Below are positions 22,670 through 31,817 of a stretch of 52,703 nt of DNA, piece by piece; within the stretch, counting starts at the first letter, position 1, and every line of letters begins with the position of its first letter. The DNA lies in IMG/VR virus record IMGVR_UViG_3300027515_000001, positions 1-52,703 of that record; one strand, written 5' to 3'. Both the position numbers and the translations under genes were made by a program. A model generated the notes under the pieces. The model was not told the origin of the DNA, did no database searches, and saw only the letters and a program-made list of their open reading frames with translations. This stretch comes from a virus.

Positions 22670-24106
22670 ATGGCAGGTATTCTTGGCGGATTGTCGTTTC
22701 CATCGTGGCGCACCGGCGAGCCAGTGAGCGCGCATAAAGCCGAGTTGTTGCGTCAAGCTGTTTTGCGGCTTGACGCGGTGCAACGCATGCCGCTTTCGGT
22801 GTTTTGCTCGCATGTCTCGTTTTGGCCGTGGTCATTCCAACGCAATCCGGTGCTGATTTGGCGCGGGGCGGTCACATGGCGATCATCGGCGACAACAATC
22901 ACTATTGCGGTCGTTTGGACAGGTTCGGTGCTGTCGGGTGATCGGGTGCGCGTGCGGGTTGACAATACTACGACCGATTTTACACCGGTTGAGGGGCTTA
23001 ACACGTTTACAATTTCCGGCAACTATCCCGATCTTACCGTTGTACCGATTGACATAACGCTGACAAGCACATCACGCGGGCCGGGCGGGTATCCGAACCC
23101 GTCGCCAAATTGGCCCGATGTGTTTGTGCAAGAGGTATCGATCTCGCCGATTGCTCCGCAATGGTCGTACCCGTCCGTGAACACGTTTGGCGATGTAACG
23201 GAGACGCGGTTAAACAATTTGACTAATCAACTACTTTGGCTCACGCAGGCTTACGGGATGCACATTCGACCAGTCAACCCGTACCTGCACCGTGAGCAAG
23301 GCAATTTAACAAACAGAATTGACCGTATTCGCTGGATTGGATCATTTGTTCGCCCATCGACGCATACGCAATTGCGCGTGCGCGGGCATGTGGTCGTGAC
23401 GCAAGGAGGACAGACTGAAAGTATTGATGTGTTGGTTAACAATAACCAGATCGCAACATGGCCAATCCCGACAACCATAGGCGTACATTCGTTTGAGATC
23501 GTCGGATCGATTACGGCGGTGGCGGCGAATAATCGCGGCATTGTTGACATTCGTCAAACCAAAACTGCACCGGCAAATACGGTCAGCCCTAATTTTGTCA
23601 CGATTACGGATGTATCCATGATCGCGCCGGTTATCCCGCCGCCGTCGTTGCCGGTATGGTTGCCACGACAATCAATGACATACGCGACGCTAAAATCACA
23701 GTTTGAAGCGTTGCGCACAGCAACTGCAAACATTCGTTTGGCTTATACGAACACAACGTCCTATTGGCGACGACAGTACGCCAGCCCAGCGCGGACGGCA
23801 AAAGATGAGTTTATTTTTGATTATGTTGAGCCGGTACAGCCGCATTCGGCGTTTCGCGTTGGAGAAGCGATCATTGTGTATGGCGAGCAAGCGCAGTTGG
23901 TGCGCGGGGCGTTGGAGTACGAGCCGAAAGACGGAAATAATCCGATCCAATGGCGCGGTTCGGTCGAAACATCGTTGCTTTCCGGCAGTTCCGCGCAAAG
24001 CGCAATTTTATATTTTGACACTTTGAAGGCGACGCCGATCGGATCGCTCTATTTTGTGCGCGGAAAACGATTATATTATGTCGCTGAATGGCTAGGAGCA
24101 TTATAA
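22670..24106 (+). CDS. tail tip structural protein
   Basis: 478 aa. ATG at 22670, immediately after the upstream TGA (TGATATG). Long beta-rich sequence with Asn/Thr/Pro turns (VNNNQIATWPIPTTIGVHSF), helical section LKSQFEALRTATANIRLAY. No catalytic motif. Likely part of the distal tail or an upper fibre, by position. Confidence 0.6.
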   Translation: MAGILGGLSFPSWRTGEPVSAHKAELLRQAVLRLDAVQRMPLSVFCSHVSFWPWSFQRNPVLIWRGAVTWRSSATTITIAVVWTGSVLSGDRVRVRVDNTTTDFTPVEGLNTFTISGNYPDLTVVPIDITLTSTSRGPGGYPNPSPNWPDVFVQEVSISPIAPQWSYPSVNTFGDVTETRLNNLTNQLLWLTQAYGMHIRPVNPYLHREQGNLTNRIDRIRWIGSFVRPSTHTQLRVRGHVVVTQGGQTESIDVLVNNNQIATWPIPTTIGVHSFEIVGSITAVAANNRGIVDIRQTKTAPANTVSPNFVTITDVSMIAPVIPPPSLPVWLPRQSMTYATLKSQFEALRTATANIRLAYTNTTSYWRRQYASPARTAKDEFIFDYVEPVQPHSAFRVGEAIIVYGEQAQLVRGALEYEPKDGNNPIQWRGSVETSLLSGSSAQSAILYFDTLKATPIGSLYFVRGKRLYYVAEWLGAL

Positions 24107-24107
24107 T

Positions 24108-27100
24108 ATGCCAGCGAAAAATACGCCAATTCGCAGAATTGATCGGCAAAACCAACAAGAAGACCCGCGTCAAGCGTCACTATTAGGCGCGGGAAATCAA
24201 CTTTTTTCAACCCAACTAACATCGGTAGTTGAGGTTCCGATTAATTTGACCGCTGGCGCTACGTATATTGTTTATTCGCATTTGACGCCAACGGCGGCGC
24301 AAGAACTGAGTTGGCGAAATGCAGATAGTCGCACGCCCGAAACATATCTCGTGCAATGGTCAACGCAAAGCAATTTTGCTAACGCGGTCACCGTTGCCAC
24401 TCCAACACCATCGATAACGATTGACGGGCTGCCGACTGGAACGACGATCTATTATCGCGTTGCAGCGCGGATCGCTGGGCAACAGTCTGAGTGGTCGGCG
24501 TCGATCTCTGCGATCACGGCGACGGATACTACACCGCCTGCTGCTGTCTCAAATGCGCAAGGGCAATGGTCGGGTAAAACCGGCGACTTGACGATAACAT
24601 GGACGCCACCGGCATCACCAAACTACAAAGATACACGAATTATTATTCGCGCTTCGCCGAGCGGGCCGGTGTTGCGCGAAGCCTACGCCGTTGCGGGGCG
24701 GTATGTGTGGACGCGAGCGCAACAGGCGGCGGATACCGGCGGATCGTATGACAGCAATGTCATAGTTGAGCTGACAACAAAAAATACGTCAAATATTTTC
24801 GGATCAACAGTTTCGATCAACCCCGTTCTTTCCGCGCCTTCAACGCCTACTGGTCTTTCCGTATCGTGGAATGGCGGGGTTTGCACGATCACGTGGAATA
24901 CCGCGGATGTCGATTACTATCGTCTCACGGTAGATAGTGTCACGCGCAACATTGGATATACCAATAGTTACGTGTACACGTTAGAGCAGAACGCAATCGA
25001 TCACGGCGGCACGCCGTCGCCGACGCTTTCGATCAGTCTGCTCGCGGTTGATGCTCTGAACCAACAATCCGGTGCAGCGACGATCAACACCACTGCACCG
25101 TTGCCAGCGCAACCATCTGGGTTGACAACAAGTTGGGCGTCGGACAACGGAACGGCAGAGGCTGATTGCGTGATCTCGTGGACGCGGGTTTCTGGCGTTA
25201 CATATCGATTGACGGTTGATAGTGTTGCGCGTAACGTTGGGCAAGTTGATCGATTTGTCTATAGTTTCGCACAGAACCAACAGGAGCATGGCGGGAATGC
25301 GGCAGCGTCGTTAGCGATTTCGTTGGTTGCGGTTGATCCGTTTAATCGTTTAAGCACGGCGGCGGCGACGACTGCAACCAACACTGCGCCGCCAGCGTTG
25401 ACCGCGCCGAGCGTGCAAGGATTTTTTTCGTCATGCCGGTTCTCGTGGTCGCCAAGCACAGCGCGGGATTTGTTGTGCTACGAACTAGATGTTCGTGTCA
25501 ACAGCGTCAGCGTTGGCGTGTTTTCGCTTGCTGATACGACGTATACATTCGAGACATCACAAAGCGGATCAATCGATGCGCGGGTGCGGGCGGTGGATCG
25601 GTTCGGACAAGCCGGCGCGTGGTCAAGTTATAGCATAAGTGTTTCACTCATCAACGCTTCGCAATTCGTGCAGGATTTGCGACAAGGTGTGACCTACCGT
25701 GATAGTGTCAACTCGTCGCAATCGGCGCTTGCGGCGTTGAAAGATAGCAATTTGACAAGCGGCGGAATTACGTATGCGTCATCGACCACGTGGCAATGGA
25801 TCGAGGCGGATCATAATCGTGAAATTCGTCATCAAACCACAACGTTAGCAACAAGCGCATCTGTTTCAATCTATCTCGGCACGTCGCTCGACGGGTCAAC
25901 GTGGACGTGGTATCACGGCGGATCGGTGAGCGCCGGGGTGTGGGTGCCAGCGTCGTCAACAACAAGCGAGACGATGGCGCAAAGTGGCGCAGTTTCGGTG
26001 AGTGGAATTGTAAAAATTAGACTTTCTGCGCCGGTACAATGTCGATTTGTGCGGTTAGGGATGCGTAATACATCCGCGAGTTACACCATTTGCGAGTTTT
26101 ATCCGCGTTCGCTCGTGCAATCTGATGATATTGCCGGTGAAACGTTAAGCGCGATTTCGGCAAATTTAGGAACGATCACTGCAGGGTCAATTAGCAGCGT
26201 ATCAATTGATGCAGCAACTATTACGGGGTCTCTAATTCAAACGAATACATCAAATCCGCGCATTGTTTTTGATAATACGTCATTTAGACTTATTAATAGT
26301 TCTAATGTGGATGTTGTTAATTTTTCGACGATAACACAATCAGTAGAGTTTAAAGGGAGCGATGTTAATCTAATTATTGGTGGGGACGGTGCATATTTTT
26401 ATTTTCCTTCTGATTACACATGGCTGGATATTGATAGTTCTCAGGTAACAGCAGGAAAATCGACAATTCCAGCAGTTTCTATTTTAGCAAGAATGATGCC
26501 TCCTGACCCGGTGCGAGATTTTTTAATCGGAGCCTCTACGTTAACAATTGCAGGTCCCGGAGATTTTGGTCATATTTTGTTCAAAGTTGCGGATACAGCA
26601 GACCACTTAATCTATTTTTATGCAACAAAGTTCTTTTTTGGCCATCCAAAACTATCGAACAATATTACACTACCGCCACTAGCTACAGACACAGAAGTTT
26701 CGTTTTACGCGCAAGGCACTAAAACCGTTTCGTTCTCTTTCGGCCAATCAAATAATAACTATCTTTTAGGTACTATTTTTCGCAGGTTTGAGTTTTTTCT
26801 CGACGGAAATAGCAACGTAACTTTTCGCTCCTATGACAATACAAATAATGTTTTGCAAGACCTTCTTTCGTTTGAACGATTAGGAAGGGGAATTACTTTC
26901 GGCGGGCTGTCATCACGATTTCTTACCGTTTTTCCTCACGTTTCGATAATACAACTTCATGAAAATCCTGTTATTTCGTCATTTGACAACCGATATACTG
27001 CGCTTAATTTTGGCGGGCCGGCGGGTCAATATCGTGATTTCGCGTTCGGTACTACGAATACAAATGCTAATTCCCCAACATTCTCGCCTCGCTGGGTTAT

Positions 27101-27665
27101 TCGATTGACGGCAGATGTAGAAACCGGAAATGCAGCGGGAAGTAATTTTGGTATCGAGTCTCGTAATGACGATGGTTCAGGTCGGCATACTATTTTTTAC
27201 GCTACACGCTCATCCGGTCATGTCGGGTTCGGCAGTATTCCTAACGTACCCGGTGGCGCGGTGGGATCGATTGATGTCTGTGGCGATGTGCGCGTGCGTG
27301 GGGTCATCAGGCAAAAAGTTAACTGGACAACCTTTTCACTTGCAAGCAATTGGTTGGATATGCGTTCTACTACTGGCGACCCAGCAGTGGCGTATCGAAT
27401 ATACGCCGATAATACCGTTGAACTGCGCGGCATGGTGCGGATGGTTTCGGGGACAAGCTTGTTGATTGGAATATTGCCGACCGCTGCGCGTCCTACGTCA
27501 ATGCGCCGCGTCGCAACTGCTGCGTGGATAACCGTTACACCGAGGCTGGTAATTTTTGGGGCGGCACTTTATATCTTGCCAAACGGAGAAGTGCATTATA
27601 ACGGCCCGTCACTTACGCTTAACAACAATTATGTGCTGTTATATTGTCGCTATAGTCTCGACTAA
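24108..27665 (+). CDS. tail fibre/receptor-binding protein with FN3-like repeats
   Basis: 1185 aa, the longest gene. After a short N-terminus, several fibronectin-III-like repeats run to about residue 480; each has PSGLxxxW...CxIxW...YRLTVDSVxRNxG. About residues 650-720 look like a trimeric stalk (IAGETLSAISANLGTITAGSISSVSIDAATITGSLIQ). The C-terminal half is beta-rich with FGGLSSRF, ALNFGG and a final jelly-roll-like domain. From about 26200 to 27230 the DNA is visibly more AT-rich, with other codons than its surroundings, suggesting an exchanged host-range module. Starts right after the upstream TAA. Confidence 0.8.
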   Translation: MPAKNTPIRRIDRQNQQEDPRQASLLGAGNQLFSTQLTSVVEVPINLTAGATYIVYSHLTPTAAQELSWRNADSRTPETYLVQWSTQSNFANAVTVATPTPSITIDGLPTGTTIYYRVAARIAGQQSEWSASISAITATDTTPPAAVSNAQGQWSGKTGDLTITWTPPASPNYKDTRIIIRASPSGPVLREAYAVAGRYVWTRAQQAADTGGSYDSNVIVELTTKNTSNIFGSTVSINPVLSAPSTPTGLSVSWNGGVCTITWNTADVDYYRLTVDSVTRNIGYTNSYVYTLEQNAIDHGGTPSPTLSISLLAVDALNQQSGAATINTTAPLPAQPSGLTTSWASDNGTAEADCVISWTRVSGVTYRLTVDSVARNVGQVDRFVYSFAQNQQEHGGNAAASLAISLVAVDPFNRLSTAAATTATNTAPPALTAPSVQGFFSSCRFSWSPSTARDLLCYELDVRVNSVSVGVFSLADTTYTFETSQSGSIDARVRAVDRFGQAGAWSSYSISVSLINASQFVQDLRQGVTYRDSVNSSQSALAALKDSNLTSGGITYASSTTWQWIEADHNREIRHQTTTLATSASVSIYLGTSLDGSTWTWYHGGSVSAGVWVPASSTTSETMAQSGAVSVSGIVKIRLSAPVQCRFVRLGMRNTSASYTICEFYPRSLVQSDDIAGETLSAISANLGTITAGSISSVSIDAATITGSLIQTNTSNPRIVFDNTSFRLINSSNVDVVNFSTITQSVEFKGSDVNLIIGGDGAYFYFPSDYTWLDIDSSQVTAGKSTIPAVSILARMMPPDPVRDFLIGASTLTIAGPGDFGHILFKVADTADHLIYFYATKFFFGHPKLSNNITLPPLATDTEVSFYAQGTKTVSFSFGQSNNNYLLGTIFRRFEFFLDGNSNVTFRSYDNTNNVLQDLLSFERLGRGITFGGLSSRFLTVFPHVSIIQLHENPVISSFDNRYTALNFGGPAGQYRDFAFGTTNTNANSPTFSPRWVIRLTADVETGNAAGSNFGIESRNDDGSGRHTIFYATRSSGHVGFGSIPNVPGGAVGSIDVCGDVRVRGVIRQKVNWTTFSLASNWLDMRSTTGDPAVAYRIYADNTVELRGMVRMVSGTSLLIGILPTAARPTSMRRVATAAWITVTPRLVIFGAALYILPNGEVHYNGPSLTLNNNYVLLYCRYSLD

Positions 27666-27684
27666 TTAGTAAAATGAGGGTCGT

Positions 27685-28206
27685 ATGATCACGACACCGA
27701 CAAACCTTGATTATCTCATTTCATTCGTTCGGGTTCGAATGGGTGATATTTCCTCGCCGCCGCAGTATTCCGAACCATTTATTCGCACGGCGTTAGTTAA
27801 TGCAATTTTGTCACTATCGCAAAAATGGACGTGGAGATATTTTATCTATACGTCATCGCTTAATCGCGGCGGCAATTTGGTTGAGACACCAGCGGGAATT
27901 GTTGAACTAACACCGTTGCCGAATGAATACGACATTGTACGTAATCCTGCTGCAACGTTTACCATGTCTCCGCCGCCGGTTGTCGAGCAAAACGATGAAG
28001 CGATTATTGTTCTCGCCGCAACGATTTTACTGAGACGCGCACTTATTGCGTCATCAACCGCCGTTTTCTCGAATTGGTCAACGCCGGATTTTTCGTATAG
28101 CAACGTTGCATCAGCAAAAACGATGCTTGAAGCATTAGCATCAGAACAGCAAGAGTTAGACGACCGGTTGCGCGTCTATGCAACGCCGAAGAAACGAGCG
28201 ATCTGA
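27685..28206 (+). CDS. putative head-tail adaptor-like virion protein
   Basis: 173 aa. Pattern: LISFVRVRMGDISSPPQYSEPFIRTALVNAILSLSQKW, then LPNEYDIVRNPA, then helices DEAIIVLAATILLRRALI and a final helix LASEQQELDDRLRVYA. This helix-loop-helix layout resembles connector or adaptor proteins, but it sits behind the fibre gene, so a fibre chaperone is also possible. RBS ATGAGGGTCGT. Confidence 0.45.
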   Translation: MITTPTNLDYLISFVRVRMGDISSPPQYSEPFIRTALVNAILSLSQKWTWRYFIYTSSLNRGGNLVETPAGIVELTPLPNEYDIVRNPAATFTMSPPPVVEQNDEAIIVLAATILLRRALIASSTAVFSNWSTPDFSYSNVASAKTMLEALASEQQELDDRLRVYATPKKRAI

Positions 28207-28264
28207 CGCAATTGCTTCGAGAGAGCAACTACTGATGTGTGTATAGTTGCGCGCAAAACTTCTT

Positions 28265-28293
28265 TTGGTGGTTTTTCAAAACCGTGCTATACT
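28265..28293 (+). promoter_or_regulatory. promoter of the replication block with palindrome in spacer
   Basis: TTGGTG, 17 bp, TATACT, with GTGC before the -10. The spacer contains the palindrome GGTTTT-TC-AAAACC (28270-28283). The leftward promoter at 51962-51990 has the same TTGGTGGTTTTT start, suggesting co-regulation. Confidence 0.65.
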
Positions 28294-28343
28294 TCGAGCG
28301 TGAAGGTTATGGTCTTGTTGCTTATATGTAACGGAGGCAAGCG

Positions 28344-28628
28344 ATGATACGAGTGGAAGACGACGAGTTGATCGAGTACCGAGTGTCCGGTTGGAAGATG
28401 AAGCAGGATTTTGATTATATGTTAAAGGAACTGCTCACGACGTTGAGCGAGTACGCGCAAGAGAATAACGGCGTGATTACGTGGGAAGAAGCGCGGCAAA
28501 TTGTGTTGGATTACGTGAACAAGCATCGTCGCGACATGTCAACTAAGTATTTGGTAAAGTTGCGCGACGAGCTGGAGCGTAAACTTGCAGTTCGTTCGTA
28601 TTTGAAGGCGAAGCAATCGGCGGGATAG
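28344..28628 (+). CDS. small unknown protein, first gene of the replication block
   Basis: 94 aa, helical and charged (DYMLKELLTTLSEYAQENNGVITWEEARQIVLDY...). RBS ACGGAGG. No family recognised; basic C-terminus. Its place before SSB, primase and helicase suggests a replication accessory. Confidence 0.65.
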   Translation: MIRVEDDELIEYRVSGWKMKQDFDYMLKELLTTLSEYAQENNGVITWEEARQIVLDYVNKHRRDMSTKYLVKLRDELERKLAVRSYLKAKQSAG

Positions 28629-28647
28629 CATTGAAAGGAGTAGTCTC

Positions 28648-29568
28648 ATGGACGTGTTTAGCATTGCAACCAGCGGACAGCCGAAGGAAACTAAGCAAAA
28701 GTTGCCATACCATTTAGTATTTTTGTCAATTCCGGTCGAGAGCCAATGCACGTTTCGCATCGTTGGCGACCCAATTGTTATGGTTCGTCGGTGGATCGCG
28801 CAAGACCCGGAAACAAAACAGTGGGTTCCGGTGTGGGGGTATAATCCGAACGACAAGCGGGTTCGTCGCCCGATCATTTTAGCAGTTAAGCGTGGCAACA
28901 AATGGATTGGCGAGCATCGCGACGATCCCATCAGTCGCGTAATTGCACAAATGCAATTGCCTGATGAGGTCAAAGAACAAGCGTTACGTCCCGATTTTCT
29001 AACGTTGTTCCCCGTGTTTGACGTATCGCGGGTAGTGCGTCAGGTTGCGGAGGATGGCTCGGTGACGCTTGTGTATCCAAATGTCAATGGTTCGTTCCCG
29101 CAAGCAATTGCGCGACATGCGGAGCTGCGTAATGAGCCGGCGATTTTGGAGTTTCGCGGAGTGCCGCGAATTCGCGATGGCGTTGCGATTGGAGAAGCCG
29201 CGATTGATAAATTGTATCAGTTGTTCTTGAGCCTCGTTGAAACCGATCCGCTGACCGGCAACGCGCAACAGCTTGACATCACGAACTATTTGTTTGTCAT
29301 GAAACGAGTGCGCGGGGAGGGCGGCAAGCCGTTGACTCACTTCCTCGCGCAGCGTTCGCAATCGTTGCCAGAGATTACATCGTATTATGATCTGACAACG
29401 TGGCCGACACCGGTCAACCACGACGCATTGCAACAGTTGCTTGACGGAACATTGTCATATAGTGACATGTTGTCCGCGAGCAATATTGAGTTGTTGCCGC
29501 GTCTGGTGACGGTTGGGCAGAACGAGCAACACGAGCAGGCGGCGGAAGAAGATCTGTTTGACGATTAA
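28648..29568 (+). CDS. putative ssDNA-binding protein
   Basis: 306 aa. It ends in an acidic tail with a phenylalanine (EQAAEEDLFDD), the hallmark of SSB-type proteins that dock partner enzymes. The N-terminal half is rich in strands, aromatics and Lys/Arg (YHLVFLSIPVESQCTFRIVGD; WGYNPNDKRVRRPIIL). It sits directly before primase and helicase. The fold resembles phage SSBs in general outline only; no certain family match. RBS AAAGGAG. Confidence 0.6.
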   Translation: MDVFSIATSGQPKETKQKLPYHLVFLSIPVESQCTFRIVGDPIVMVRRWIAQDPETKQWVPVWGYNPNDKRVRRPIILAVKRGNKWIGEHRDDPISRVIAQMQLPDEVKEQALRPDFLTLFPVFDVSRVVRQVAEDGSVTLVYPNVNGSFPQAIARHAELRNEPAILEFRGVPRIRDGVAIGEAAIDKLYQLFLSLVETDPLTGNAQQLDITNYLFVMKRVRGEGGKPLTHFLAQRSQSLPEITSYYDLTTWPTPVNHDALQQLLDGTLSYSDMLSASNIELLPRLVTVGQNEQHEQAAEEDLFDD

Positions 29569-29638
29569 GCAATTGGTTCCCGTAGCAAGCAATTGTTGCG
29601 GGAACCTTGTCATCTTATCAAAGGGCAAAGGGTGGCGT

Positions 29639-30553
29639 ATGGCGAAGGGCTACAAAACAACGTGCCCGGAATGTAAGAAAGGTAACTTTTACGTAACGCC
29701 GCACAATGGTTTTGGATATTGTTTTAATTGCGGATTTCGCCAATCGAGCAGTTTTACTCATCAACCTATTGTTGTTTCGCACGAAGAAATTGCTGTTTTT
29801 CGTCAATTATACACCGAACTCGCTGCGTATTATCATAGTTGCCTTGACGAGCAGCATCGAGCGTGGTTGCATCGACGCGGTATTAGCGATGCGATGATCG
29901 AGCAGTTTCAGATCGGTTATGTTCCCGCGTCGTTTCACATTTTGTACAGCAGCGAGTTTGCAGAAAAAGCGGGTATTGCAGTCAATAAACAACCGTTTCT
30001 TGCCAATCGGATCGTATTCCCGTACTTGTTGAACGGAATAGTATACGATTTGCGAGGAAGAAGTATCGCAAATGAGGAACCAAAGTATCTTTCATTGCGC
30101 AATTCTGCAACTTTGCGCGGAGCAACAATTGTGTATAACGCGGATGTCTTAAGAGTAAAACCGAAAACGCTCGTGATTACCGAGGGAGAAATTAAAGCGA
30201 TTGCGTCGCAACAAGCCGACATTGCAACCGTCGCGTTCCCCGGCGTTCGGTCACGCCGCGATCTTCAGGTTTTTTCATCACAGCGTGTTGTTATTTGCTT
30301 CGACAACCAACTGCGCCACTATTACGACGTATATCGCGCTATTGTTGACCTTGCTACTGATTTGTTGCCGTTTACGCAACGTATTTTTGTTGCGCTATTA
30401 CCATTATGGGGCAATAACCGATGGTTTCAGCACGAAAAGATGGATATTGATACGTATATTTTACAATATGGTGAAGAAGCGTACCGAACGATCATCGAAA
30501 CTGCTATTCCGTATTTGCGATTTCTGCAATTAGCGCGAGGGTTTTTATCATGA
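29639..30553 (+). CDS. DNA primase (zinc ribbon plus Toprim)
   Basis: 304 aa. A CPEC...CFNCG zinc ribbon occupies residues 10-35 (CPECKKGNFYVTPHNGFGYCFNCG pattern). A DnaG-like core follows (HRRGISDAMIEQFQIGYVP; LANRIVFPYLLNGIVYDLRGRS). The Toprim motif LVITEGEIKAIA carries the catalytic Glu, and later VVICFDNQ carries the acidic residue. It would make RNA primers for phage replication. The ATG at 29639 is chosen because the zinc ribbon starts there. It overlaps the helicase start by 4 nt. There is no fused helicase domain; the helicase is the next gene. Confidence 0.88.
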   Translation: MAKGYKTTCPECKKGNFYVTPHNGFGYCFNCGFRQSSSFTHQPIVVSHEEIAVFRQLYTELAAYYHSCLDEQHRAWLHRRGISDAMIEQFQIGYVPASFHILYSSEFAEKAGIAVNKQPFLANRIVFPYLLNGIVYDLRGRSIANEEPKYLSLRNSATLRGATIVYNADVLRVKPKTLVITEGEIKAIASQQADIATVAFPGVRSRRDLQVFSSQRVVICFDNQLRHYYDVYRAIVDLATDLLPFTQRIFVALLPLWGNNRWFQHEKMDIDTYILQYGEEAYRTIIETAIPYLRFLQLARGFLS

Positions 30554-31812
30554 TAACTATCGCTGACTATACCAACGCCGCGTTGGAGATGCGTTTGTTG
30601 CTCGCATTGCGCGATCACCAATATCATCACCTTATCCCTGCGCTCGATCCACGTTTGTTTGCAGACGAACGAACGCGGTTGCTGTTTGACGCGATGCGGC
30701 AAAGTTTTGTGTTGTACGGTGATGTGACGGAAGACGGCATTGCTCGGTTTTATCGCGAACCGTTGCCGCAAGAATTGTCGCTACCGGTACAAGTTGACCC
30801 GTTTCCAATCATTGACGAATTATCGCGATTGCAGAAAAAGCGCGCATTATACGAAGTTAGCCAGCATTTTCGTCAACTTTCGGCGGAAACCGACCCCGAT
30901 ATTACGCATCTATTTCACGTGATTGAGCGCGAATTACCGCGAAATGTGCGCTCAATGACGATCCAATCCGGCGTGGATGAGTTTTTGTCACTATTTGAAG
31001 CGCGGCGAACTGGCAATTATCGCTGGTTGCGTACCGGATTGGAGTGGCTCGATCAAATGATCGGCGGGGAATGGCCACGCGGCGAAATCTCGATTGTTTC
31101 AGCGCGATCTGGCGGCGGCAAAACCGCGTTGATTGGCGCTTCGGCGCTGAATATGGCGCGGAACTATCATTTAGATCAATCTGAAGGCGCGCCGGTTGCA
31201 ATTTTCTCATTAGAAATGCCGCGTCCGCAGTTGGTTGCGCGGTTTGTTGCGAACTTGTTAGGAATTGATAGCAGGATCGTTCGAAATGGTATGAATATTG
31301 ACGGATCACCGATTGCACCAGAATTGATTGATCTTATTAAGGCAACAACCGAAGAAATTGCTCAACTGCCGCTGTACATCATCGAGGCCGAAGGGTTTGG
31401 CGCGGATGACATTATCGCAACGGCGCGGGCATTGCATGTTGAGCACAATGTACAGGTGTTCTTCGTGGACTATCTGCAATTGTTAAAATACGAAGGCGAT
31501 AATATGCATTATGGATTAAGTAGCGCGATTAAGCGCATTCGCGATTTTGCAAAACAATACAATGTTGCATTTGTGTTAACCGCGCAAGTTAATGAAACGA
31601 AGGGGACAATCCGCGACAGCACCGATCCCGAAAAAGATGCGGCGCTGTGGTTGCACATTGATATTGATTACGAAAGCCGCGATGAACAAGGCGTTGCGCG
31701 CACGCGGGTGTCGGTCAAGAAAAATCGCCATGGCCCGACTGGTTCGGCAAATGTGCTCTATCATTCGCGCAAACTTGCGTTTTTGGGGATGTCCGAGCAA
31801 TATCACATGTAG
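30550..31812 (+). CDS. dnaB: DnaB-like replicative helicase
   Basis: 420 aa. A short N-terminal helical domain is followed by the SF4 RecA-type core: Walker A SARSGGGKTAL, motif H1a IFSLEMPRPQLVARF, Walker B VFFVDYLQLL, then VLTAQVNETKGTIRDSTDPEKDAAL with the sensor Gln, and SVKKNRHGPTG near the end (Arg finger region). It should unwind DNA as a hexamer at the fork. Shorter than E. coli DnaB (471 aa), mostly in the N-terminal domain. Starts with ATGA overlap on the primase. Confidence 0.93.
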   Translation: MITIADYTNAALEMRLLLALRDHQYHHLIPALDPRLFADERTRLLFDAMRQSFVLYGDVTEDGIARFYREPLPQELSLPVQVDPFPIIDELSRLQKKRALYEVSQHFRQLSAETDPDITHLFHVIERELPRNVRSMTIQSGVDEFLSLFEARRTGNYRWLRTGLEWLDQMIGGEWPRGEISIVSARSGGGKTALIGASALNMARNYHLDQSEGAPVAIFSLEMPRPQLVARFVANLLGIDSRIVRNGMNIDGSPIAPELIDLIKATTEEIAQLPLYIIEAEGFGADDIIATARALHVEHNVQVFFVDYLQLLKYEGDNMHYGLSSAIKRIRDFAKQYNVAFVLTAQVNETKGTIRDSTDPEKDAALWLHIDIDYESRDEQGVARTRVSVKKNRHGPTGSANVLYHSRKLAFLGMSEQYHM

Positions 31813-31817
31813 TGATT

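Noticed and set aside
22410-22835. 141-codon antisense ORF over tail genes
   Set aside because: Composition is that of a complementary-strand shadow and it spans two real gene boundaries.
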